This document shows positions 55,334 through 63,486 of a DNA stretch of 64,000 bases, one piece after another (the first letter of the stretch is position 1; every line of letters starts with the position of its first letter). The DNA is taken from positions 1-64,000 of the forward strand of contig NZ_JPIK01000022.1 of assembly GCF_000717475.1 (NCBI RefSeq), given 5' to 3'. The notes under the pieces were generated by a model that searched no databases, was not told the DNA's origin, and saw only the letters and a list, made by a program, of their open reading frames with translations. A program made the position numbers and the translations under genes. The DNA is from Desulfonatronum thiodismutans. GTDB lineage: Bacteria; Desulfobacterota; Desulfovibrionia; Desulfovibrionales; Desulfonatronaceae.

Positions 55334-56115
55334 GCAGTTCCCTCAATATCGCCGAGCAGCGCGGATGCAACCGGGGCCAAGCGTTGCTTGGCCCTGTTCA
55401 GGTTCCAGTGCGCGGCATCCCTGGAACCCACCAGGTTGGAGACGGTTCTCGCCTGCACGAAGGGTACGCGGGCCAGAGAGCAGGCCCAAGCCAGGGCGAA
55501 GCCTTCCATGGTTTCGATATCGCAAGAGTATTTGGTCCGCAGGGCCTCGGCCCGTTCCGGCGTCCCGGACACTCCGGCCACTGTCAGGCCGACCGCCCTG
55601 GTCAAACCGGAAATATTCAGGCCCATCTGCCGGGCACAGCTTTCCGGCGTGAGCCGCAGCCGATCCCAGACCGGCTCGCCGTCAACCTTGCCCTGGGCCA
55701 ATCCAATGCCCTTGGGGTCAAGCCCGGAAGCGGCCAGCAGGCCGTACTCCGGCCAGACTTCCTCGGTTACCACGACGGCTGTGCCCAAAGGCAGCCGCTC
55801 CAGGGAGAAGGCCCCGGCCACACCCAGATTCAGCACGCCGACCGGTTCGGGCGCGTCTCTTAATGAACCGGTCGACAGGCTGCCCAGCAGACGTCCCAGG
55901 GCGATTCCGGCGTTCACCGGGCCCACCCCGGTAACCAGCAGGACAAGTTCCTCCCAGGGCCGTCCCTGAAGCCCCCCCGGGGAAACGCTCAGGCGGTTCC
56001 ACTCATGCTCCACCGGCACGTGTCGGGAAAGACCCGGCAAGGCGGCCCGCATTTCCATGGCAGTGGCAGTGGCCAGGATCAGGGTGCGTTTGGCGGCGAA
56101 TGACGTGGATTGCAT
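55321..56115 (-). CDS. mqnB: Futalosine hydrolase MqnB
   Basis: Removes hypoxanthine from futalosine; nucleoside phosphorylase (PNP/UDP) fold. 264 residues: TLILATATAMEMRAALPG start, VTGVGPVNAGIALG, NLGVAGAFS, and YSCDIETMEGFALAWACSLAR with the Glu-Met-Glu-type substrate site (ETMEGFA). I chose ATG 56115; the longer open frame upstream runs across the divergent DUF2065 gene and is not real. Paired with mqnD. Confidence 0.9.
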   Translation of the reverse strand: MQSTSFAAKRTLILATATAMEMRAALPGLSRHVPVEHEWNRLSVSPGGLQGRPWEELVLLVTGVGPVNAGIALGRLLGSLSTGSLRDAPEPVGVLNLGVAGAFSLERLPLGTAVVVTEEVWPEYGLLAASGLDPKGIGLAQGKVDGEPVWDRLRLTPESCARQMGLNISGLTRAVGLTVAGVSGTPERAEALRTKYSCDIETMEGFALAWACSLARVPFVQARTVSNLVGSRDAAHWNLNRAKQRLAPVASALLGDIEGTACPN

Positions 56116-56205
56116 GCAGGGCGATCTGTTGATGTCACGTTGCGGGGAATGGAGGTATCGTGTCCGTTCTGGACAAAGCCCCAAGGGAAGCGATATCTGC
56201 CGTCC

Positions 56206-56409
56206 ATGACGTTTGACATGCAGCTGTTGTTGGCGGCCCTCGGCTTGGCCTTGATCATGGAAGGCATCCCTTATTTTCTCTGGTCCGAAAAAATGCCCGA
56301 GTATCTGCGATTTCTCTCCGAACGTCCGCCGTCCGCGCTCCGCAAATTGGGCTTGGCGGCGATTATCGCCGGCTTGGTCTTTCTGGCCCTGGCCCGAAAA
56401 TTTTTCTAG
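56206..56409 (+). CDS. DUF2065 small membrane protein (YjeT-like)
   Basis: 67 residues with two hydrophobic helices (LLLAALGLALIMEGIPYFLW and LGLAAIIAGLVFLALAR). The pattern LxLIMEGIPYxL...LRKLGLAAIIAGL fits DUF2065/YjeT, inner-membrane proteins of unknown function. ATG 56206 follows a weak purine tract. Convergent with menG; the two stops overlap by 4 nt. Confidence 0.85.
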   Translation: MTFDMQLLLAALGLALIMEGIPYFLWSEKMPEYLRFLSERPPSALRKLGLAAIIAGLVFLALARKFF

Positions 56410-57167
56410 GCTCCATGCCCCGTCCCGGCTTTTTCGGCGATATGTAACTGGACGATCCCGAAGGTCATGGGCACGGAGTAGGCCCGGGCAAACCCCGCCT
56501 GAAGCAGTTCCCCGCACAACGTCCCGGCGTCCGGAAACTCCTGAATCGATTCGGCGAGGTAGCGGTAAGCCTGGGGGTCTCCGGAGAATATCCGCCCGAT
56601 CAACGGCAGGACGCGGTGCAGGTAGAGGTTGTAGAATCCGCGCAGGATCTTTTGGCGGCCCGCCCCGAACTCCAGAATGCAGAACCGCCCTCCCGGCGTG
56701 AGCACCCGGAGCACTTCCCGATACGCGGCCTCCCTGGGGCGGATGTTGCGGATCCCGAAGGCGATGGTCACGCAGTCCACGCATTCGTCCCGAGCGGGCA
56801 GAGCCCGCCCATCCGCTACCACCGGCTGGATACGTGGACGTGAAGGCATGCCTCTTTCATCTCCCTTGCCGCGAATCTTGCGCTGTCCTCGGCGCAGCAT
56901 CGGCTCGGAGAAATCCATGGCCACGACGTCCACATTGGGCATATGGCGGACGATTTCCCGGGACACGTCCAGGGTGCCGGCGGCCAAATCCAGGACCCGG
57001 TTGGCCCGGTGAACGCGGACGCAGCGTCTGAGACGCTTGCGCCAGACAACGTCGCACCCCAGGCTCAGGAAGTGATTCAGGAAGTCGTACCAGGGGGCGA
57101 TGCGTCCGAACAGGCCGACGACGCGGCGTCCGTGATCCTTATGGTCGTCCTTTTGGTTCGGGTTCAT
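56406..57167 (-). CDS. menG: Demethylmenaquinone methyltransferase (UbiE/MenG)
   Basis: Methylates demethylmenaquinone in the last step of menaquinone synthesis, with AdoMet. 253 residues: VVGLFGRIAPWYDFLNHFLSLG (family signature 1), VLDLAAGTLDVSREI (AdoMet motif I), VAMDFSEPML, and the FGIRNIRPREAAYREVLRVL-PGG block (signature 2). Near mqnB and mqnD, which supports a menaquinone cluster. The usual DxAxGTGD motif reads GTLD here, a small deviation in the AdoMet site. Confidence 0.93.
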   Translation of the reverse strand: MNPNQKDDHKDHGRRVVGLFGRIAPWYDFLNHFLSLGCDVVWRKRLRRCVRVHRANRVLDLAAGTLDVSREIVRHMPNVDVVAMDFSEPMLRRGQRKIRGKGDERGMPSRPRIQPVVADGRALPARDECVDCVTIAFGIRNIRPREAAYREVLRVLTPGGRFCILEFGAGRQKILRGFYNLYLHRVLPLIGRIFSGDPQAYRYLAESIQEFPDAGTLCGELLQAGFARAYSVPMTFGIVQLHIAEKAGTGHGA

Positions 57168-57186
57168 ACCCGTGCCGCCATGAACG

Positions 57187-57381
57187 TCACTTTACCGCCT
57201 CCGAGTCACCGTCGCCTTCCGGCGTGTCGCCCCCGGCCTCGTCGCGGATAGTGCCGAGGACGGAGCGGTAAATGTCCCCGAACAATTCCGGAAAGGTGTT
57301 CGGGGAAATCCGGTTCGTTTCGATGAACTTGACCACGATTTCCTTGGTCACCTGCAGGGCCTGCTTTTGCGTCTGATCCAT
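57187..57381 (-). CDS. Small conserved hypothetical protein, MucR-N-terminus-like
   Basis: 64 residues; helical start QALQVTKEIVVKFIETNRIS, then PNTFPELFGDIYRSVLGTIRD. The helical part resembles the N-terminal segment of MucR/Ros-type regulators but lacks a zinc finger, and the tail is acidic. It ends 19 nt before menG on the same strand and may be co-transcribed with it. Function unknown. Confidence 0.7.
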   Translation of the reverse strand: MDQTQKQALQVTKEIVVKFIETNRISPNTFPELFGDIYRSVLGTIRDEAGGDTPEGDGDSEAVK

Positions 57382-57401
57382 TCTCGCGACCTCCTCGGCA
57401 A

Positions 57402-57465
57402 AGAAAAAACCCGCCCTGGGGAAATGGCCTTGACCACCATGATCAATGACCGGGCGGGTTAAAAA
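57402..57465 (-). terminator. Hairpin terminator after the acidic coiled-coil gene
   Basis: AACCCGCCC (57408-57416) pairs with GGGCGGGTT (57452-57460), with a T-run on the minus strand (57402-57407). A long loop. Confidence 0.6.
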
Positions 57466-57497
57466 CGGAAAAACCGGACGGCCCTCCCGTTATTTAG

Positions 57498-58874
57498 CTA
57501 TTGTTCAGCCATTTCCTCTTCCTGACTCATGGCCTGGATCTCCTCACGGATGATCCGCGCGGCGGCCAGCGGGACGGCCTTGTCCATCTCGTCCGTCAGC
57601 TCTTTTCGCAGTTCCATCCCCAAGGACTCCAAACGCTCGTCCAGCAGCGCGACCAGTTCATCCCGCCATCCATCCGGGGACGCGGCGACGCTCGCTTCTT
57701 GTTCGCCGTTGTCCTGTTTCAGCTCATTCATGCCGGGAGCAAATTTTTGCTCGATGTCCTCCTGCATAGACATCCTGAGTTCTTCCAGTCGTTCTTCAAG
57801 GCGCTCTCTCAGACGTTGCTCAACGTCAGCGGACATGGACTCGGAAAGTTTGGCCAGTTCCGCGTCGACGACCTTGGCGGCAACGGTCTCCACCTGTTCG
57901 GCCAAGCCGTCCATCGTCTGTTGCACGGAGTCCAGGCGCGACCCGACACGTTCGTCCATTTGCTGGTCCATTTGGGCCAGCAGACCATCCAGGTCTGGTT
58001 CGGGAGCGTTGAGTTGGGGGGGCTCCCGCTGTTCCAGAGCAGCCAAACGGTCTTCCAATTCTTGCAGACGTTGTAAAACGGATTCAGGCAAGACAGCCTT
58101 GGGCGTGTCTTCCGAGACAGCGTTTTCGGGCGAGGGTGCTTCGTCCAAAGCGGAATCCGCGATTGCGGCTTTTTCGGCAACGGAGGAAACGTCTTCAAGG
58201 ACCTCATCGGTCGTGCCCTGGTCCATTTCCAGAGCGGTTTCGGGTTCTGAGCCCGTCTCCGGCTCGGATCCCGGCGTGTCCCTGATATCCGATTCAGCCT
58301 TCATTTCGGAGTCAGCGGGCGCGGTATCCGCGATATCCGGTGAGGCGTCGCTTGAAGCGTCCGTCGGAGCAGTCGTCGCTTGGGGGTTGGCCTCGTCCAG
58401 GCCCAGACCGTCCAGTTCCGCCAACCAATCCGGTTCATCCTTCGATTGCGGCGTGGCCTCGGTGGATGCGGTCTCGGTGGACGCGTCCGACTCCCGTTCG
58501 CCCTTCTGGTTCGGTTGGGCATGCTCGTCGAATAAATTGTCGAAATCCAGAGCCGAATCATCACCAGCGTTGGAGCTTTCAGGCTTGTCCGAAACTTCCG
58601 GGGTTTTGTCGTCCTTGTCCTCGAACAGGTCGTCCAGGTCCAGCGTATCAGAATCCGGCTCGCCCTTTCTGCCTGACCCGCCACCCTGGACATCCTGCTC
58701 GGGAGGGCCGAGGTCCGCGAAAATCTGGTCGATTTCTCTTTCCAAATCCAGATCGTCCAGCGTTTCGTCCTTCGCCGTGGAAGGCTTCGCGGTCTTGAGG
58801 TTCGGCGTTTCGGGGTGACCCTCTTCAACGATGTCGGTCAGGTCGATGATTTCGTTTTTGGCGGCACTGGGCAT
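57498..58874 (-). CDS. Acidic, coiled-coil hypothetical protein
   Basis: 458 residues, no signal peptide or membrane segment. N-terminal IIDLTDIVEEGHPETPN, then a long Asp/Glu/Ser/Thr-rich disordered region (about 30-270), then heptad-repeat coiled coil (about 275-445; LQELEDRLAALEQREPPQ and VQQTMDGLAEQVETVAAKVV) ending MSQEEEMAEQ. This suggests a scaffold or tether with oligomerising C-terminus. I recognise the start motif as recurring in sulfate-reducer proteins but know no function. ATG 58874 has AAGGAAGGA upstream; the longer frame to 58952 is not supported. It lies between menG and cytochrome c3. Confidence 0.75.
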   Translation of the reverse strand: MPSAAKNEIIDLTDIVEEGHPETPNLKTAKPSTAKDETLDDLDLEREIDQIFADLGPPEQDVQGGGSGRKGEPDSDTLDLDDLFEDKDDKTPEVSDKPESSNAGDDSALDFDNLFDEHAQPNQKGERESDASTETASTEATPQSKDEPDWLAELDGLGLDEANPQATTAPTDASSDASPDIADTAPADSEMKAESDIRDTPGSEPETGSEPETALEMDQGTTDEVLEDVSSVAEKAAIADSALDEAPSPENAVSEDTPKAVLPESVLQRLQELEDRLAALEQREPPQLNAPEPDLDGLLAQMDQQMDERVGSRLDSVQQTMDGLAEQVETVAAKVVDAELAKLSESMSADVEQRLRERLEERLEELRMSMQEDIEQKFAPGMNELKQDNGEQEASVAASPDGWRDELVALLDERLESLGMELRKELTDEMDKAVPLAAARIIREEIQAMSQEEEMAEQ

Positions 58875-58942
58875 GGTTCCTTCCTTGGGAGAAATGACGG
58901 TCGTTTCGTCTCGGACAGCGTCTGCATAAACCATGACCGTCG

Positions 58943-58980
58943 CAAAAAACAAGAGGGACCGCGGCTGACCGCGGCCCCTC
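58943..58980 (-). terminator. Intrinsic terminator after cytochrome c3
   Basis: Minus strand stem GAGGGGCCGCGG / CCGCGGTCCCTC (one wobble) with a 4-nt loop and TTGTTTTTT. Confidence 0.85.
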
Positions 58981-59010
58981 CTGAATTACGGAAGCCGTCA
59001 GGGTAAGCAA

Positions 59011-59406
59011 TTAGTCCCTGGGGTGACAACCGGTGCAAGCCACGGGACCGGTGGGCAGTTCCTGCTGACGCAGGTCGCGGTGACAACCGATGCATTGATC
59101 GTGGTAGGCCTTTTCGAAGTAGAGAATATCTCTGCGCTCTTCAGGCGTTTCCGGGTAGATCAGGTCGTGACAGCCGGAGTCCATACAGCCTTCATTGACG
59201 TCCCCGGTGTGGTGACAGTGGTAGCAATCAATGTCCGCATGCACGGAGTGAGCGAAGGGAATGGATTGTTGCTTCGGCTCATAGTCCCCGCCGGGCTTGG
59301 GGATCATGTAGTCGTCGCCAGGTACGTCGGCGGCGTTCAGGTTCGGCAGAACAAATGCGAACACCAGAGCAACCGCGGCCAAAATTGAAATGATAGACTT
59401 TTTCAT
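59011..59406 (-). CDS. Tetrahaem class III cytochrome c3
   Basis: Periplasmic electron carrier linking hydrogenases and transmembrane redox complexes in sulfate reducers. 131 residues with signal peptide (MKKSIISILAAVALVFAFVLPNLNA) and four haem sites: CYHCH, CMDSGCH (CX4CH), CIGCH and CTGCH at the C terminus. Distal His ligands are seen in PFAHSVHADIDCYHCHH. CX4CH at site 2 is typical of type I c3. GGAGG precedes the ATG. A single-gene unit with its own terminator. Confidence 0.93.
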   Translation of the reverse strand: MKKSIISILAAVALVFAFVLPNLNAADVPGDDYMIPKPGGDYEPKQQSIPFAHSVHADIDCYHCHHTGDVNEGCMDSGCHDLIYPETPEERRDILYFEKAYHDQCIGCHRDLRQQELPTGPVACTGCHPRD

Positions 59407-59585
59407 CGTGATTCACCTCCTTTTTCATGGGATTGTGTAAAAAAGAACTTGCCTGGAAGCATTATGGCAGGACTCCGGATGAAGTCAAGGCGGAAACACG
59501 GCGACGTGTGATCCTACCGTGCCTTGTCGTCGGAGTAGTTCCACAACATAGCGCCGTTCTTGCTGAAACACTTCAGGGCGCGCGA

Positions 59586-62525
59586 TCACAGGACGTTGGT
59601 CGTGCGCAGCCCCTGGAGCAGGTCGCGGCCTGTTTGCGAAGCGGCCGCCTCGTTCAGGGCCGTCTCCCCGCCCAAAACCACCACCCGACCCTGTTCGCCG
59701 AAGGCGTCCAGGACGTCGGCAACGGCCCGGAAATCCGCCGCGGAGCAGGCCAGGATTTCCTCGCGGACCCGCTGGCGGAACGCGTCGTCCTGGTTGGTCA
59801 GGAATCGGCGCAGGGAGACGTGGCCCTTGGCGTCCGGCAACAGGTGAGCGTCCAGGTCGCCAATGGCTCCGACCACGGCCTTGTTCAACTCGTCCTCGCT
59901 GATGGGATTCGTGCGCAGATAGGCGGCCGTGGCGTCGAAAGCCTCCAAGGTTTTGACAATATTCGGGTCTCGGTAGGAAACCATGGTCAGCCCGCGGCTC
60001 AGGGCGTCGAAAATGCAAAACGCGCCGTAGGCTCCGCCCTTGACCCGAATCCGGTCCCAGAGCCACGCGGTGCGCAGGTACCGGGTCACCACCATCAATG
60101 CGCCTAGGGAACAAGGCAGATCCTTGGAAACCCTCGCTCCCTTGCCCACGTAGTTCACTGGCGCGGGGATGGTCAGGGCTTCCCCGTCGCCAAGAGGCGG
60201 CAGGCCCCAGGTCGTAGCGTGTGAGGAAACGGTGGAAGCGGCGGGCAGCCCGGCCAGGAACTGTTTGAGTTTCGGCTCCAGGGCCGTGAAGTGTTCTTGA
60301 TCCGTGGTTATGTTGAATACCAGGGAAGCCCGGTCCAGCAAGCGTTCCAGGATGGATCGCATCCGGGCCTGGACTCGTTCCCAGTCGGTTTCGACTTCCT
60401 GGATCAACGCCCGGAGAAAAAACAGATAGGAAATGCCGTTCATCCGCTCCCCGGCTTGGTCCGCGAGGGAAAAGCCGGAACGCAGCCGGGTGTTGACCAG
60501 GGTATGGCCGCGAGGGATGAGCATCCGCTCAAACCCGGCCTTTTCTTCCAGGAGGAGTTGGGTGAAGCGGCGACGGTCGTCCAGAGCTGGCGCGAGCAGC
60601 AGGTCGGTGAAAATGGCCAGCAGCTCATCCACTCCGTGGCCCATGGCCTTGCCTCGCAGGAAAAGCCACGCCGCGGTATCGTCGTCGTCCGCGTCGCGTT
60701 TCGACGAGGTGAACAGCTCCGGCCAGATTCCGCCTGTTTTGCGACTGATTCGGGTGGCCAGGGCCGCGTAGTCCTCTTTTTCCGTGCCGATCTCCACCAG
60801 CACCTTGCCTAGCAGGGCGGCGTGGGGCAGGTCTTCCAGGGGCAGGCGGCGCAGATCCAGTCCCAGCTCCAGGTGGACGATACCCGTGGTGAACTGGTCG
60901 TGAAGCAGGACGCGGCAGCCGTCCCAGTCCAGGACAGCCCGCGGGATGTGCTTGCCGGATCGGTCCAGGTCGGTCCGGGTCAGCCCCGGAATGGTCGCCA
61001 GATTTACCGGCGAATCCGGGGTTTCCTGCCAGGCTTTGAGCTTTTCCGTTTGTCGTCGAACAGCCTCCAAACCCGTCGCGTCCAGGGCGTTCCGGGCCTC
61101 GGCCAGCCGAGTTTCCTCGTCCCGGCGCATTTTCTCGCCCAGTTCGGGGTCCGGCGTCAGGAGCACGATGCCATGGTGCGGGTTGTCCAGCAGGCGGGCC
61201 TGGATCATGGTTTCGAAGACGCGCTTCCCGGACAGGATATCCTCCTTCAGCCGCTTCAGATCCTCCTCAAAGGCCAGCCCTTCCAGGGGGTCGGCGTCGT
61301 GCAGCCAAAGGATCAAGGCCTGAAGCATGACAGCCAAGCCGCGGGGAAAGCGTCCGCTGTTGCGCTCGCGCAACCGAAACTCCACGCTGTTCAATGCCGC
61401 CTCTATCAGGTCCGCGGGAACTCCGTCGCGAACCAACTCCTCCAAGGTCTCCCGGATCAGGCGCTCCACCCGGTCGGCGTCTTCCGTTCGCATCCCTCGC
61501 AGGCCCGTGGAAAAATAGAGCTGGCGCAGCTCCGCCTCCAGACCCACTCCGGCCAGATCGTCGCCTAAACCGGAGTCGATCAACGCTTTGCGCAAGGGCG
61601 AGGAGGGCATCTCCACCAACAAATACTCCAGAACCTGCCAGGCCAAGGCCTCGCGGACGTCCAGGGCGTCTCCCACCACCCAGTTCAGGGTGAGCATGGC
61701 CTGACCGTCGCTCTTTTCCCCGGCGCTGACCGGATACCCCCGGGTTTGGCGGGTCGGCGCGGCAAAAGGGGCTTGGCGTTGAACGTGGGAATCCACCTCC
61801 AGGCGGTCGAATTCGCGCAAGGCTTCGCTGATCAGGGCCAGCCGCCGGTCTGGATCATCATCGCCGGAAAAATAAATGAACGCGTTGGAAGGGTGATAGT
61901 AGCGCCGATGGAAGTTGAGAAACTGCTCGAAGGTCAGTTCCGGGATGCGCTCCGGATTTCCTCCGGAATCCAGTCCGTAGGTGGTGTCCGGAAACAACGA
62001 CTGCTGGGAGTATTCGGACAACAGACCGTCGGGGGAGGCGTAGGCACCCTTCATTTCATTGTAGACCACGCCCTGGATGGACAAGGTCCCGTCCGCGTCC
62101 ACCTCGTAATGCCAGCCCTCCTGGCCGAACACCTCCGGAGTCAGACGGGGATGAAAGACCGCGTCCAGATACACGTCGATCAGATTGTAAAAATCCTTGA
62201 TGTTTTGGCTGGCCACGGGATAACAGGTCTTGTCCGGATAGGTGAAGGCGTTCAAAAATGTTTGCAGCGATCCCTTGAGCAGCTCGACGAACGGCTCCTT
62301 CACGGGGTATTTGCGCGATCCGCACAACACGGAATGCTCGAGAATGTGCGCTACTCCGGTGGAGTCGGCCGGCGGGGTCCGAAAACTGATCCCGAAAACC
62401 TTGTTTTCGTCGTCGTTGACCAGGGACAACAGCCTGGCCCCGGTATGGTCATGGCGATACAGAAAGGCCCGTGACTGCAGTTCGGTGATGAAGGTTTCCT
62501 TGAGCAACGTGAAATCGTGGGGCAT
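59586..62525 (-). CDS. M16C zinc metalloprotease, PreP/Cym1 family
   Basis: Inverzincin protease that degrades peptides in a closed chamber. 979 residues: HILEHSVLCGSRKYP (inverted HxxEH zinc motif) near 50, a distal Glu in VVYNEMKGAYASP near 155 (zinc ligand), FLNAFTYPDKTCYPVAS, and the M16C-associated region in the middle and C-terminal inactive domain. No signal peptide. ATG 62525 has CGGAGA upstream. Divergent from adk, with a hexamer-repeat element in the shared intergenic space. Likely role: clearing peptides or signal peptides. Confidence 0.92.
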   Translation of the reverse strand: MPHDFTLLKETFITELQSRAFLYRHDHTGARLLSLVNDDENKVFGISFRTPPADSTGVAHILEHSVLCGSRKYPVKEPFVELLKGSLQTFLNAFTYPDKTCYPVASQNIKDFYNLIDVYLDAVFHPRLTPEVFGQEGWHYEVDADGTLSIQGVVYNEMKGAYASPDGLLSEYSQQSLFPDTTYGLDSGGNPERIPELTFEQFLNFHRRYYHPSNAFIYFSGDDDPDRRLALISEALREFDRLEVDSHVQRQAPFAAPTRQTRGYPVSAGEKSDGQAMLTLNWVVGDALDVREALAWQVLEYLLVEMPSSPLRKALIDSGLGDDLAGVGLEAELRQLYFSTGLRGMRTEDADRVERLIRETLEELVRDGVPADLIEAALNSVEFRLRERNSGRFPRGLAVMLQALILWLHDADPLEGLAFEEDLKRLKEDILSGKRVFETMIQARLLDNPHHGIVLLTPDPELGEKMRRDEETRLAEARNALDATGLEAVRRQTEKLKAWQETPDSPVNLATIPGLTRTDLDRSGKHIPRAVLDWDGCRVLLHDQFTTGIVHLELGLDLRRLPLEDLPHAALLGKVLVEIGTEKEDYAALATRISRKTGGIWPELFTSSKRDADDDDTAAWLFLRGKAMGHGVDELLAIFTDLLLAPALDDRRRFTQLLLEEKAGFERMLIPRGHTLVNTRLRSGFSLADQAGERMNGISYLFFLRALIQEVETDWERVQARMRSILERLLDRASLVFNITTDQEHFTALEPKLKQFLAGLPAASTVSSHATTWGLPPLGDGEALTIPAPVNYVGKGARVSKDLPCSLGALMVVTRYLRTAWLWDRIRVKGGAYGAFCIFDALSRGLTMVSYRDPNIVKTLEAFDATAAYLRTNPISEDELNKAVVGAIGDLDAHLLPDAKGHVSLRRFLTNQDDAFRQRVREEILACSAADFRAVADVLDAFGEQGRVVVLGGETALNEAAASQTGRDLLQGLRTTNVL

Positions 62526-62604
62526 GGTTGGTATTCTCCGTGGAACGGTATGGATTGGCGACGGACGAAATGAATGCCCGCGGGATAGCGGGGGAAGGCA
62601 TCAA

Positions 62605-62663
62605 TCAAAATCGAAATCGATACCGATTCATTTAGTGCGTGAGAAACGAGAACAAATTTGTCC
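62605..62663 (-). repeat. GATTTC-hexamer element, copy E (half-element)
   Basis: On the minus strand: box GGACAAATTTGTTCTC (62663-62648), 18-nt gap, then TCGGTATCGATTTCGATTTT (62629-62605). It has the box and the first arm only. Lies between the M16 protease and adk. Confidence 0.75.
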
Positions 62664-62745
62664 CGGCGACCCGATTCATTGACATTGACAGCCGAAGGAG
62701 GTCAAGGTATCGCCTTGTAACTTTTATCACAAGGAGGATTGTGGC

Positions 62746-63417
62746 GTGAATATTCTGATGTTTGGTCCTAACGGCAGTGGAAAGGGTACCCAGGGGTCCC
62801 TGATCAAATCGAAGTACAATCTGGCTCACATCGAATCCGGCGGCATTTTCCGGGAGCACATCGGAAAGGGCACGGAACTGGGCAAGAAGGCCAAGGAGTA
62901 CATCGACCGCGGCGACTTGGTCCCGGACGACGTGACCATCCCCATGGTTCTGGAGACCCTGAAGACCCAGGGCAAGGACGGCTGGCTGCTGGACGGTTTT
63001 CCCCGGAACATGGTCCAGGCCCAGAAGCTCTGGGAAGCCCTGCAACAGGCCGGCATGAAGCTGGAGTACGTCGTGGAGATCTTGCTCCCCCGTGAAACGG
63101 CCAAGAATCGGATCATGGGTCGCCGTCTCTGCGTCAACGATCCCAACCACCCCAACAATATTTTCATCGACGCCATCAAGCCCAACGGGGACAAGTGTCG
63201 CGTCTGCGGCGGCGACCTGAAAACCCGGGCCGACGACCAGGACGAAGCCGCCATCAGCAAACGGCATGACATCTACTACGACACCACCACCGGCACCCTG
63301 GCCGCCGCCTATTTCTACAAGGACCTGGCCGCCAAGGGACAGACCAACTACATTGAACTCAATGGCGAAGGCAGCATTGATTCCATCAAGGAAACACTGC
63401 TGTCCAAGCTGCCCTAG
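62746..63417 (+). CDS. adk: Adenylate kinase, zinc-type lid
   Basis: Equilibrates ATP, ADP and AMP. 223 residues: P-loop FGPNGSGKGTQ near 6, LLDGFPRNMVQAQ, and a long lid with RRLCVNDPNHPNN and CRVCGG (Cys and His residues in place to bind zinc). I take GTG 62746 as the start because AAGGAGG lies 8 nt upstream. Divergent from the M16 gene; mqnA follows 69 nt later. Confidence 0.94.
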   Translation: MNILMFGPNGSGKGTQGSLIKSKYNLAHIESGGIFREHIGKGTELGKKAKEYIDRGDLVPDDVTIPMVLETLKTQGKDGWLLDGFPRNMVQAQKLWEALQQAGMKLEYVVEILLPRETAKNRIMGRRLCVNDPNHPNNIFIDAIKPNGDKCRVCGGDLKTRADDQDEAAISKRHDIYYDTTTGTLAAAYFYKDLAAKGQTNYIELNGEGSIDSIKETLLSKLP

Positions 63418-63427
63418 CCCGATCTCG

Positions 63428-63470
63428 CCGTCGGCCTCGGCCTTCGCCCGTTGCGGGGCGAGGCCGACGG
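63428..63470 (+). terminator. GC hairpin between adk and mqnA
   Basis: CCGTCGGCCTCG (63428-63439) pairs with CGAGGCCGACGG (63459-63470), with a smaller inner stem. No T-run, so perhaps partial termination or mRNA stabilisation. Confidence 0.5.
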
Positions 63471-63486
63471 TGAGAGGAAGAAGGCC

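Noticed and set aside
55321..56784. 487-codon frame extending mqnB upstream
   Set aside because: The upstream part runs across the divergent DUF2065 gene and lacks any domain; the family start fits ATG 56115.
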